Shown: piece by piece, positions 27,699 to 36,010 of the stretch
How positions within the stretch are numbered: position 1 is the stretch's first letter
Layout of the letters: each line of letters begins with the position of its first letter
Assembly: GCF_016134045.1 (NCBI RefSeq)
Contig: NZ_CP065915.1
Span: 3,166,501 to 3,230,500 of the forward strand
Length of the DNA: 64,000 bases
Origin: Pelagovum pacificum
GTDB taxonomy: Bacteria; Pseudomonadota; Alphaproteobacteria; Rhodobacterales; Rhodobacteraceae
Reading direction: 5' to 3'
Notes under the pieces: generated by a model
The model's input: only the letters and a program-made list of their open reading frames with translations
What the model was told of the DNA's origin: nothing
The model's database searches: none
Position numbers and translations under genes: made by a program

Positions 27699-27743
27699 CG
27701 AATTTTCAGGAAAATTCGATATAGAATTTTCGACGAAAATTCT
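27699..27743. promoter_or_regulatory. Paired AT-rich palindromes before the AAA+ ATPase gene
   Basis: Two perfect inverted repeats with 9-base arms share the 8-base core GAATTTTC/GAAAATTC. The first spans 27699-27718 with a 2-base spacer, the second 27723-27743 with a 3-base spacer; their centres are about 24-25 bases apart. They lie between the stop of the 372-residue protein gene and the start of the ATPase gene, in an AT-rich patch that stands out against GC-rich surroundings. A tandem operator for a dimeric repressor is the simplest reading; RNA hairpins that tune expression within the operon are the alternative. Confidence 0.7.
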
Positions 27744-28855
27744 CATCGGTAGCTCAGAACTCGGCCGCCGGGGGTGACGACGAACTTGCGGACGTCGGCG
27801 AAGCCCGGCGGGGACAATTCGGACAGGGCCTGAAACGGCCTTTCGGGCAGGATGATCGCGCGTTCCGTTCGTGTCGCCCCGGTGTCGGGGCCACGTCCGG
27901 CAAATGGGTCCAGCGCGAAGACCTGCCGCTCGACGCGTCCGAACCAGCCTGACGACACCTGCTCTGCCCGTTCTGCCAGCAGGTCCTCCTCGGTCCAGAC
28001 CAGCGCCCAGTCCTCGCCCTCCGGCGCGCGGGCTGCGGCCAGCACTTCCCGCAGCGGACCGGCCTGCCGGGTGTAGGCGTGCGAATACATCGGCCCGACG
28101 TGAAACCGCCGTAGCCGCTTGGGGTGCAGGTCGTCGAAATCCTCGTCGAAGCCCCGTGCGATGGTCAGCAGTTTCAGCCCGCCGACCGCCTGCGCCATGA
28201 GATGCTGCTGCACCTCGGGCCAACGCCGCTCATCCTTCGGCAGGCCGATCCGACCGGTGTCCTCGACCTCCATCAGGTAGATCTGCGGCAGGTTCACGAC
28301 ACTGTCGTAGACCGCCCAATGCACGAGAAAACGTCGCCTCGTCCCCTCGTTGCCCAGCCAGATCGCCTGCGGATCGTTGCGCGCCCAGAACAGCTTTCCC
28401 TTGACCAGTTCCTCGTAATAGAGCCGCTGGGACAGGGCGAATTGCAGCTTGGTCGGAATTTCCAGATCACCGACGATGCTGCGGATCATCGCGTCCTTCA
28501 GCTCATCTGGAGCGCGCATGCCGGCGAGGTGACGTTCCGCCTGCAGCGCATCATTGGCCATCGACATCAGCTCGGAAAACACCGGAAACCCGCTTTCGAC
28601 GCGATCGAACGTCAGGTTGCCGGCGTGCGCCCAGCGCCCGGCGAAGTGGTACTTGTGAGCAAGCGCCCGGAACGTGATGTTGAGGCCAAGGAGGTAGCGC
28701 GCGATGACGTCGACTTCCGTCCGCTCCAGCCGCTTCTCCGCTTCCATGACCCCGGCGACCCGACCGAGATGGCCGGTGATCGCCTTGAACTTGTCGAAGT
28801 AGCGCCGGGTGACACGCGTATCTTCGAGCCTGAAGTGGTCCAGCTGGGAGTCCAT
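27743..28855 (-). CDS. Unknown 370-residue protein of the AAA module
   Basis: A soluble protein, starting at MDSQLDHF (28855, with AGG eight bases upstream) or two codons earlier at 28861. No signal peptide, membrane helix or enzyme motif is visible. The first half is largely helical (RRYFDKFKAITGHLGRV, ALQAERHL), the second half has more strand-like sequence (QIYLMEVEDTGRI, RKFVVTPGGRVLSYR). I do not recognise a family. It sits between the coiled-coil gene (about 80 bases upstream) and the ATPase gene, and its stop codon directly abuts the distal palindrome. Confidence 0.75.
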   Translation of the reverse strand: MDSQLDHFRLEDTRVTRRYFDKFKAITGHLGRVAGVMEAEKRLERTEVDVIARYLLGLNITFRALAHKYHFAGRWAHAGNLTFDRVESGFPVFSELMSMANDALQAERHLAGMRAPDELKDAMIRSIVGDLEIPTKLQFALSQRLYYEELVKGKLFWARNDPQAIWLGNEGTRRRFLVHWAVYDSVVNLPQIYLMEVEDTGRIGLPKDERRWPEVQQHLMAQAVGGLKLLTIARGFDEDFDDLHPKRLRRFHVGPMYSHAYTRQAGPLREVLAAARAPEGEDWALVWTEEDLLAERAEQVSSGWFGRVERQVFALDPFAGRGPDTGATRTERAIILPERPFQALSELSPPGFADVRKFVVTPGGRVLSYR

Positions 28856-28937
28856 CGCCATTGCCTAACGCGCCGCGCCGCCGGGCCGGGGACCGGACAC
28901 GGCGGGGGCTTCGTAGGAGCGTTCGACCATGCCGGCG

Positions 28938-30014
28938 TCAGGCTCCGTACTGGTTGGAATCGTGCTTCTCCACGATCTTCTGGAAGCGCCGGATGAAGCG
29001 TTCGTCGGCGCGGGCTTTCTGCTCCAGTACATCGCGGGCAAAGACCATGTGATCCTCGTGCGCCTCCAGCATGTCGGCCATCCGGGAGTTGGTGGCTGAG
29101 CCGATCGCGGCCATCGCCGTCTGCGCCTCCTGGTCGGTCTTCACGCCGATCTCGTTGATCCGGTGCGCGACGTCCTGCTGCTGCGCGGTCTTCAGCGACT
29201 TGGTCAGCGCATCGTACAGCACGACACGCTGCTTGGTGTCGGTTTCAAGCTTGTTGATGAGAACCATCTGCGTCGCCGCCTGGTTCTGCAGCGAGTCGAT
29301 CCAGGTCTTGCCCTTCTCGATGTAGCGCTCGAGCGTCTGGCTCTTGGCGAGCTTCACCTGCTCGTCGCGCACCATCTCGTTGTACCTGGCGTTCATCTCG
29401 GCGAGCTGGGTTTCGAGCTTCGTGCGTTCCCCGGCATCCTGTTCGACGGAGATCTTGTTTTCCAGTTCGATGATCTTCGGGTCCATCGCCTGGATCTCGA
29501 CGCGAACGGCCTCGAGTTCGGCGACCGTCGCCTCGCGCTCCTCGAGCGTGGACTGAAGGTTGCCTTCGACCTTTGTCTTCTGCTCGTTCAGCACGGCGAG
29601 CTGGTTCTGCAGGAGCTTGGTGATGATGTCGGACTTGGAAATCAGGTCCTGCAACTTGTCGTCGACGGAGGCGGTGCGGATCCGCTCCTGCCGCATCGAG
29701 TCCGACTTCGCCCGGGAGAAGACGCCGACGAAGCTTTCCCAGCCCGTCTTGCCGCGCATCTCGTCGAAATCCTTGGAGAAGGCGGCGGTCACGTCGTCGA
29801 GCCCCATGATGAGCTCGGCAATGTTGGCGTTCATCATGTCGGTATGGGCGTGAACCTCCTCGAGCGTGGCATTCTCGATGTCCACCGCGATGTCGCCGCC
29901 CTGCTCCATCTTCTGACGCGCGGCCTCGATCCGGCTGGTCAGTTCCGCGATCTTGGTCTGAGCCTCGGCCACCTGGCCCTGGCTTTCCCGGATCTGAGTG
30001 TCGAAATCGGCCAT
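28938..30014 (-). CDS. Long coiled-coil protein, first gene of the AAA module
   Basis: A 358-residue protein that is almost entirely helical. Heptad-like segments run over residues 1-45, about 130-215 (VEGNLQSTLEEREATVAEL and on to KLETQLAEMNARYNEM) and 215-350. There is no signal peptide. The C-terminal part (ERYIEKGKTWIDSL, then NKLETDTKQRVVLYDAL) has a faint resemblance to TelA-type toxic-anion resistance proteins, which I cannot confirm. A coiled-coil protein made with an AAA+ ATPase and membrane proteins suggests a filament or scaffold that the ATPase remodels at the membrane; this is inference. A TTGAGGTAG ribosome site lies upstream. Confidence 0.8.
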   Translation of the reverse strand: MADFDTQIRESQGQVAEAQTKIAELTSRIEAARQKMEQGGDIAVDIENATLEEVHAHTDMMNANIAELIMGLDDVTAAFSKDFDEMRGKTGWESFVGVFSRAKSDSMRQERIRTASVDDKLQDLISKSDIITKLLQNQLAVLNEQKTKVEGNLQSTLEEREATVAELEAVRVEIQAMDPKIIELENKISVEQDAGERTKLETQLAEMNARYNEMVRDEQVKLAKSQTLERYIEKGKTWIDSLQNQAATQMVLINKLETDTKQRVVLYDALTKSLKTAQQQDVAHRINEIGVKTDQEAQTAMAAIGSATNSRMADMLEAHEDHMVFARDVLEQKARADERFIRRFQKIVEKHDSNQYGA

Positions 30015-30045
30015 CGTCGCTACCTCAAAATGAAACCTGTCCCGC

Positions 30046-30076
30046 GATATATGTGAAACCTAGCTCCAGTTGTCAC
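30046..30076 (-). promoter_or_regulatory. Possible sigma-70-like promoter of the AAA module
   Basis: Reading leftward, GTGACA (30071-30076) and TATATC (30046-30051) are 19 bases apart; shifting the second box one base gives 18. It lies about 30 bases before the coiled-coil gene start. The match is partial. Confidence 0.3.
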
Positions 30077-30167
30077 TCAGGTGTAGCCGGTTTCGGGGGT
30101 CGGGTCTGGAAAACCCGTCCTTCCGGGGTGGCTCGACATTCCGGCGGCGCGAAAGGAACCTGATCTC

Positions 30168-31142
30168 ATGCAAAGCGGTATGCGAAACCTCCTGACCGAC
30201 GTGCCCGGCCTGCGGGTCGGCAACGCGGGGGATGTCCTCGCGAAGTCGGGCGTGACGGTCGTGACGGCGGACAAACCCTTCGTCGCCGGCGTGCAGGTCA
30301 TGGGCGGGGCACCCGGCACGCGGGAGACGGACCTCCTCGCCCCGGACAAGAGTGTGTCGGACATCGATGCGATCGTGCTGTCGGGCGGGTCGGCCTTCGG
30401 CCTTGCCGCGGCGCAGGGCGTGCAGGACGCGCTGGCGGAGTCCGGGCGTGGCCTCGAAGTCGGGCCGGTGCGGGTGCCGATCGTGCCGGCTGCGATCATC
30501 TTCGACCTTCTGGCCGGGGGCAGCGGCGAACGGCCTGACTATCCGGCCCTCGGGCGAGCCGCGTTCGCCGAGGCGGGCGACCACTTCGCGCTCGGCTCCG
30601 CCGGCGCCGGTATCGGGGCCACGGTTGCCGGCCTGAAAGGGGGGCTGGGGTCGGCGTCGGTCCGCGTGGGCGACGCGACGGTCGCCGCGCTGGTCGTGGT
30701 CAACGCACTCGGAAGCCCGGTTGCAGGGGAATCTGGTCGGTTCTGGGCCGCGCCGTGGGAGCTCGACGGAGAATTCGGCGGCCTCGGCGTGGAGCCAGCA
30801 CCGTCGCCCGACTGGCCCAACACCAAGCTCGGCCCGCTGGGCAACACCACCATCGCGGTGGTCGCCACCGACGCGCGGCTCGACAAGGCCGGCTGTACCC
30901 GTATGGCGACGGCGGCGCATGACGGCATGGCGCGCGCGCTCGTCCCGAGCCACACTCCAATGGACGGGGATCTCGTCTTCGCGCTGTCGACGGGTGCGGT
31001 CGAGGCGGATCCGCTCAGGCTCGGGCATGCCGCCGCGGTCTGCCTGTCGCGAGCGATCGCCCGGGGTGTCTATGAGGCAAGCGCAGCCGACGGCGATCCG
31101 CTCCCCACGTGGCGGGACCGCTTCGGGGCGTCTGGACGTTGA
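30168..31142 (+). CDS. P1-family peptidase (DmpA/L-aminopeptidase type)
   Basis: A 324-residue self-processing aminopeptidase of the DmpA family. These proteins cut themselves before a Ser/Thr nucleophile to form two chains; the candidate site is GNTTIAVVATDA near residue 230. The N-terminal LTDVPGLRVGNA and LSGGSAFGLAAAQGV are family hallmarks, as is the AALVVVNALGS strand. No signal peptide is present, so it is probably cytoplasmic and acts on small peptides or amides. It is divergent from the AAA module and followed after 44 bases by a semialdehyde dehydrogenase. Confidence 0.93.
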   Translation: MQSGMRNLLTDVPGLRVGNAGDVLAKSGVTVVTADKPFVAGVQVMGGAPGTRETDLLAPDKSVSDIDAIVLSGGSAFGLAAAQGVQDALAESGRGLEVGPVRVPIVPAAIIFDLLAGGSGERPDYPALGRAAFAEAGDHFALGSAGAGIGATVAGLKGGLGSASVRVGDATVAALVVVNALGSPVAGESGRFWAAPWELDGEFGGLGVEPAPSPDWPNTKLGPLGNTTIAVVATDARLDKAGCTRMATAAHDGMARALVPSHTPMDGDLVFALSTGAVEADPLRLGHAAAVCLSRAIARGVYEASAADGDPLPTWRDRFGASGR

Positions 31143-31186
31143 CCCGGCACGGCATAAATGCCGCTTGAGACGAAAAGGAGATCGCG

Positions 31187-32665
31187 ATGCTGGACGAGAA
31201 GACCGATATCAAGGGACTGCTGAAGACCCCGTCGCTGCTTTGCGAGAAGGCCTTCGTCGCGGGCGAATGGACGGACGCCGAAAGCGGCGCCACCTTCGAC
31301 GTGGTGAACCCCGCGCGGGGTGACGTGATCGCCAAGGTGCCCGACCTCAGCCGCGCGGAAGTCGCCAAGGCCATCGATGCCGCCGACAAGGCGCGCCACC
31401 ACTGGGCCGCGAAGACCGGCAAGGAGCGTGCCAACATCCTGCGCAAATGGTTCGACCTGATGATGCAGCATCAGGAAGACCTCGCGATCATCATGACCGC
31501 CGAACAGGGCAAGCCGCTAGCCGAGAGCCGGGGCGAAGTCGCCTACGGCGCGAGCTTTATCGAATGGTTCGGCGAAGAAGCCAAGCGCGTCTACGGAGAG
31601 ACGATACCCGGCCACCAGTCGGACAAGCGCATCACGGTGATCCGTCAGCCGATCGGCGTCGCAGCCAGCATCACGCCGTGGAACTTCCCGATCGCGATGA
31701 TTACCCGCAAGGCGGGACCGGCGCTTGCGGCGGGCTGCTCTTTCGTGGGGCGCCCCGCCTCGCAGACGCCGTTGTCGGCGCTCGCGATCGCCAAGCTCGC
31801 AGAAGAGGCCGGCGTGCCGAAAGGTGTTCTCAGCATCGTGACGTCCGAGGATGCGTCCGGCGTCGGCAAGGAATTCTGCGAGAACCCGCAGGTCCGGAAA
31901 CTGACCTTCACCGGCTCGACGCAGGTCGGACGTATCCTGCTGAAGCAGGCTGCCGATCAGGTGATGAAGTGTTCGATGGAGCTGGGCGGCAATGCGCCGT
32001 TCATCGTGTTCGACGATGCCGACCTCGACGCGGCCGTCGAAGGCGCGATCCAGTGCAAGTTCCGTAACAACGGGCAGACCTGCGTCTGCGCGAACCGAAT
32101 CTACGTCCAGTCCGGGGTCTATGACGCGTTCGCAGAAAAACTGAAGGTCGCGGTCGGAAAGCTGAAGGTAGGCGACGGCCTCCAGGATGGCACCGACCTC
32201 GGCCCACTGATCGAGCCCAAGGCCAGCGACAAGGTGAAGGAACACCTGAAGGACGCGCTCGACAAGGGGGCCACGTTGCTGCTCGGCGGAGACGAGAACC
32301 AACTCGGCGAACAGTTCCTGAACCCGACCATCGTGACTGGCGCCACGCCAGACATGAAGGTCTCGAAGGAGGAGACGTTCGGGCCCTTCGCTCCGCTCTT
32401 CAAGTTCGAGACCGAGGACGACGTCATCGCGATGGCCAACGACACGATCTTCGGCCTTGCGTCTTACTTCTACGCCAAGGACCTGAGCCGAGTGGTGAAG
32501 GTGCAGGAAGCGCTGGAGTACGGAATCGTCGGCGTGAACACCGGCATCATCTCGACCGAGGTCGCCCCGTTCGGTGGCGTGAAGCAATCCGGCCTTGGCC
32601 GCGAAGGCTCCCGTCACGGGATCGAGGATTACCTCGAGATGAAATACATCTGTACGTCGGTCTGA
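31187..32665 (+). CDS. gabD: NAD(P)-dependent succinate-semialdehyde dehydrogenase
   Basis: A 492-residue aldehyde dehydrogenase that oxidises succinate semialdehyde to succinate, for example in GABA breakdown. Visible motifs are TPWNFPIAMITRKAGPAL, the catalytic glutamate in MELGGNAPFIVFDDAD and the catalytic cysteine in NNGQTCVCANRIYVQ, all typical of GabD. The ribosome site AAAAGGAG is strong. A short inverted repeat (CGGCAT/ATGCCG, 31150-31163) lies in the gap before it. The second enzyme of this type in the window (50962-52446) is a paralogue, so the substrate of either one is not certain. Confidence 0.9.
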   Translation: MLDEKTDIKGLLKTPSLLCEKAFVAGEWTDAESGATFDVVNPARGDVIAKVPDLSRAEVAKAIDAADKARHHWAAKTGKERANILRKWFDLMMQHQEDLAIIMTAEQGKPLAESRGEVAYGASFIEWFGEEAKRVYGETIPGHQSDKRITVIRQPIGVAASITPWNFPIAMITRKAGPALAAGCSFVGRPASQTPLSALAIAKLAEEAGVPKGVLSIVTSEDASGVGKEFCENPQVRKLTFTGSTQVGRILLKQAADQVMKCSMELGGNAPFIVFDDADLDAAVEGAIQCKFRNNGQTCVCANRIYVQSGVYDAFAEKLKVAVGKLKVGDGLQDGTDLGPLIEPKASDKVKEHLKDALDKGATLLLGGDENQLGEQFLNPTIVTGATPDMKVSKEETFGPFAPLFKFETEDDVIAMANDTIFGLASYFYAKDLSRVVKVQEALEYGIVGVNTGIISTEVAPFGGVKQSGLGREGSRHGIEDYLEMKYICTSV

Positions 32666-32677
32666 CGAGCCTGCGGA

Positions 32678-33250
32678 TCAGGCGGAGGCGGCCATCTTCG
32701 GCGCAAAGTCGACGTTGGCCGTCGTCCGGCGCGGACCGCCGATCTCTCCGCTGAGCCATTCGGCTTCCGCCATCAGCGACAGGTACGCCTGCCGCTGCGG
32801 GCGGGCGTCGATGCGGGCGGCAAGACCAGCCCGGACATCGCTGACACCGGCGGTGGCGTGGGTATCCGGCAGCAGCCGTGCGGCGCGGGACAGGTCGACG
32901 AACAGCGCCTTCAGACGTTCGAGCTCCGCGTCGCGATACTCGACGTCGTCTTCAAGCGCGTGCTCGCCGGGCCGAAGGTCGTAGGCCGTCACGAGGGCGG
33001 TGAAGGCGTTGTCGGCCTCGTCCGACGCAGCATTCGCCGACAAAGCCCGGGCGAGCATGATCTGCGCCTGCATCCGCCGGTCGACGAACAACATGGAAAG
33101 CGCTGGCCAGATCAGGTTCAGGATCGACTGCAGCATCAGCAGCCCGGCCGACAGCAATGCCACCATCATGAGTACATCCACCGCGACATCGCTCGTTGCG
33201 AGCGCCCAGATGCTTATGAGCGTCGTCAGCGCCAATGGAATTGCTGTCAT
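32678..33250 (-). CDS. Hypothetical membrane protein
   Basis: The start at 33250 is supported by GGAGGACAGG directly upstream; the open frame to 33418 is not. The 190-residue protein has two hydrophobic helices near the N-terminus (about 5-20 and 26-50) followed by a cytoplasmic helical domain of 130 residues (RDAELERLKALFVDLSRAA). I do not recognise a family. It is convergent with the semialdehyde dehydrogenase, with 12 bases between the stops. Confidence 0.7.
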   Translation of the reverse strand: MTAIPLALTTLISIWALATSDVAVDVLMMVALLSAGLLMLQSILNLIWPALSMLFVDRRMQAQIMLARALSANAASDEADNAFTALVTAYDLRPGEHALEDDVEYRDAELERLKALFVDLSRAARLLPDTHATAGVSDVRAGLAARIDARPQRQAYLSLMAEAEWLSGEIGGPRRTTANVDFAPKMAASA

Positions 33251-33672
33251 CCTGTCCTCCGACCGTGTCGTCCCTTGGCGCACCGTCGGCCCGAAATCCG
33301 GCAGAGGTGAGGCCAGCTTGTGTTTTAGCGGGGCTTTTTGCCTGCGCTCCGCCCACGTTCCCTGCAAAGCGCTGAACTGGCTGAACAAACCGACCGAAAT
33401 AAATTGACCATACGTCAACCAGCGCCCCGAAACGGTGGCGAACTTGTCCTCGAAACAGGCACATTTCCGACGCTGCCTTTGTGTTTCGTCACTGTGCCAG
33501 CCGTTTCTTCAACCACCGCCGGACTCGAGACGGTCGACGATACGTTGCGCGATCCGAACTCTTGCTTTCGACCCAGCCAAAGACTGGTCGATAAAACAGG
33601 GCGCCCTGTTACGTTGGCGTCATGAAAGCGCGTCATGGAACGTCCCGGATACTACCGGGAAGGACAGGGACC

Positions 33673-35817
33673 ATGACGATCAAGACAATCCTGCTGGCCA
33701 GCTCCGCGCTGACGCTGCTCGCGGGCGCTGCCGCCGCACAGGAGATGAGCTTCAACCGAATCGCGAGCTTCGCGACGACCGGCAACTCGCCCGACGCGGA
33801 AGAGACCTCCGCCGAGATCATCGACGTCTCCGACGACGGCATGACACTGATCTACACCGACAGCCCCGCGGGCGTGGTCGGCATGATCGACATCACTGAT
33901 CCGGCGAACCCGGTCGCGGGTGGCGAAGTCGAGATGGACGGCGGTGAGCCGACCTCCGTCGCCGTCGACGGGATGAGCGCCTTCATCGGCGTGAACACCT
34001 CCGAAAGCTACACCGATCCGTCGGGCTTCCTGTTCGAGCTCGACATGGAATCCGGCGAGGAAGTCGCCCGCTGTGACCTCGGCGGCCAGCCCGACTCCGT
34101 CGCGATCGCGAAGGACGCCTCCTTCGTGACCGTCGCGATCGAGAACGAGCGTGACGAGGACGCCGGCGACGGCCGGGTCGGCCAGATGCCCGCCGGCTTC
34201 GTCGTCATCGTGCCGCTGGCCGATGGCGCGCTGCAATGCGACGCGATCATCACCGCCGATGTGACCGGCCTCGCCGACATCGCCCCCGAGGATCCGGAGC
34301 CCGAGTTCGTGGACACGAACGAGGAAGGCGAAATCGTCGTGACGATGCAGGAGAACAACCACATCGTCGTTCTCTCCTCCGAAGGCGAAGTGCTGAACCA
34401 CTTCTCCGCCGGGACCGTCAGCCTCGACGAGATCGACGCGACCGAAGACGACGCCCTGTCCTTTACCGAGAGCCTCGCCGACATTCCGCGCGAGCCGGAT
34501 TCGGTGAAGTGGATCGGCGACACCCACTTCGCCACCGCGAACGAAGGCGACATGGATGGCGGCTCCCGCGGGTGGACGATCTTCAGCCAAGCCGGCGAGG
34601 TGATCTACGACAGCGGCAACAGCTTCGAGCATGCGCTGATCCAGATCGGCCACTATCCGGAGGGCCGGTCCGAGAACAAGGGCGTCGAGCCCGAGTCGGT
34701 GACCTTCGACACTTTCGGTGAAACCCCGATGGTCTTCGTCGGCTCCGAGCGCGGCTCCGCCGTCGGCGTCTACGACGTGACCGACCCGACCGCCCCCGAG
34801 CTGACGCAGATCCTGCCGTCGGGCATCGGCCCGGAAGGCTACGTGACGATTCCCGAGCGCAACCTGCTCGTCTCCGCCAACGAGACCGACCTCGGCCCCG
34901 ACGGCGGCGCGCGGGCGCACGTGATGATCTTCGAATACGGCGAAGGCGCGCCGGCCTATCCGCAACTGACCTCGGAAGGCGCAGACGAGCTGATCGGCTG
35001 GGGCGCGATCTCCGGCATGGTCGCGGGTGAGGACGGCATCGTCTACGCGGTCAACGACAGCTTCTACCAGGGCTCGCCGACGATCTACACGATCGACACC
35101 ACGCAGACGCCGGCCCGGATCACCGATGCGCTGCCGATCCGGTCCGGCGACCACGTGATGGACATGGAAGGCATCACGCTCGACGGCGAGGGTGGCTTCT
35201 GGGTCGCGACCGAGGGCAACCTCGAGAACGGCCGCTTCAACGCGCTCTACCACGTCTCCGCCGAGGGCGAGGTTCTGGAAGAGGTCAAGCTGCCGGCAGA
35301 ACTGGAAGCGGTGCAGACCAACTCCGGCTTCGAAGGTGTGACCATGATCGACGGCGTCCTCTGGGCCGCGCAGCAGCGCCCGTGGTCGGACGATGCGGAG
35401 AACACGGTCAAGCTGCTCTCCTACGATCCGGCGTCCGGGGAATGGGGCGCGGTGGCCTACCCGCTCGAAGTGCCCGAGACCGGCTGGATTGGCCTGAGCG
35501 AGATCGTCGCCCATGGCGACTACGTCTACCTGATCGAGCGGGACAACCAGATCGGCGAGGCGGTCGCGGTGAAGCACATCACCCGCGTGCCGCTGGCCGA
35601 GATGCAGCCCGTCGCCATTGGCGAGGACTACCCCGTCGTTTCGAAAGAGATGGTCTACGACGTTGCACCGGACCTGCTCCAGCTGAACGGCTACGCACAG
35701 GACAAGGTCGAGGGCCTCGCCATATTCGAAGACGGCACGGCTTGGGTGTCGACCGATAACGACGGTGTCGACGATCACTCCGGTGAGACGCTGTTTTGGC
35801 AGGTCGGACCGTTCTGA
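33673..35817 (+). CDS. Secreted esterase-like-activity-of-phytase protein
   Basis: A 714-residue exported protein. The signal peptide is residues 1-23 (LLASSALTLLAGAAAAQ), and the ATG at 33673 has AAGGACAGGG upstream. The N-terminal half is a beta-propeller-like region of the choice-of-anchor I kind (LGGQPDSVAIAKD, EPDSVKWIGDTHFATANEG, KGVEPESVTFDTF). The C-terminal half matches the esterase-like activity of phytase domain (MDMEGITLDGEGGFWVATEG, NSGFEGVTMIDG). It should act in the periplasm or outside the cell on phosphate esters, but the substrate is not known. It is monocistronic: a strong terminator follows. Confidence 0.87.
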   Translation: MTIKTILLASSALTLLAGAAAAQEMSFNRIASFATTGNSPDAEETSAEIIDVSDDGMTLIYTDSPAGVVGMIDITDPANPVAGGEVEMDGGEPTSVAVDGMSAFIGVNTSESYTDPSGFLFELDMESGEEVARCDLGGQPDSVAIAKDASFVTVAIENERDEDAGDGRVGQMPAGFVVIVPLADGALQCDAIITADVTGLADIAPEDPEPEFVDTNEEGEIVVTMQENNHIVVLSSEGEVLNHFSAGTVSLDEIDATEDDALSFTESLADIPREPDSVKWIGDTHFATANEGDMDGGSRGWTIFSQAGEVIYDSGNSFEHALIQIGHYPEGRSENKGVEPESVTFDTFGETPMVFVGSERGSAVGVYDVTDPTAPELTQILPSGIGPEGYVTIPERNLLVSANETDLGPDGGARAHVMIFEYGEGAPAYPQLTSEGADELIGWGAISGMVAGEDGIVYAVNDSFYQGSPTIYTIDTTQTPARITDALPIRSGDHVMDMEGITLDGEGGFWVATEGNLENGRFNALYHVSAEGEVLEEVKLPAELEAVQTNSGFEGVTMIDGVLWAAQQRPWSDDAENTVKLLSYDPASGEWGAVAYPLEVPETGWIGLSEIVAHGDYVYLIERDNQIGEAVAVKHITRVPLAEMQPVAIGEDYPVVSKEMVYDVAPDLLQLNGYAQDKVEGLAIFEDGTAWVSTDNDGVDDHSGETLFWQVGPF

Positions 35818-35847
35818 ATTTCATGACCGCTTTTGCATGACGCGTGG

Positions 35848-35876
35848 ACGGGGGCTTCGGCCCCCGTTCTTTTTTT
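35848..35876 (+). terminator. Intrinsic terminator with TTCG loop
   Basis: An 8-base stem (ACGGGGGC, 35848-35855, with GCCCCCGT, 35860-35867) closes a TTCG tetraloop and is followed by a run of T. It ends the transcript of the phytase-like gene. Confidence 0.92.
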
Positions 35877-35892
35877 CCTCTCCCTCACCCAA

Positions 35893-35914
35893 CCCTCTCC
35901 CCTCCGGGAGAGGG
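35893..35914. repeat. REP-like palindrome, copy 1
   Basis: CCCTCTCCC (35893-35901) pairs with GGGAGAGGG (35906-35914) around CTCC. It is preceded by CCCTCACCCAA, a flank shared with the copy at 45102-45125 in reverse orientation. It lies in the intergenic gap between the terminator and the next gene. Confidence 0.8.
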
Positions 35915-36010
35915 CTGCGCGGCGCACACCTTGTCCGAAGGTCGGCCTATGGACCCCTGCGCCGCTTCGTGATGGGGTCGCCTGCAGAGTCCGCAGGGAG
36001 GCCACCGGTC

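Noticed and set aside
23011..30014. Reading the AAA module as an anti-phage defence island
   Set aside because: No nuclease, reverse transcriptase, NAD-consuming or other effector domain is visible, and there is no mobile element or tRNA boundary; the surroundings are housekeeping genes.
33652..35778. A 708-codon minus-strand frame opposite the phytase-like gene
   Set aside because: Same shadow effect; the plus strand has a signal peptide, a ribosome site and a strong terminator.
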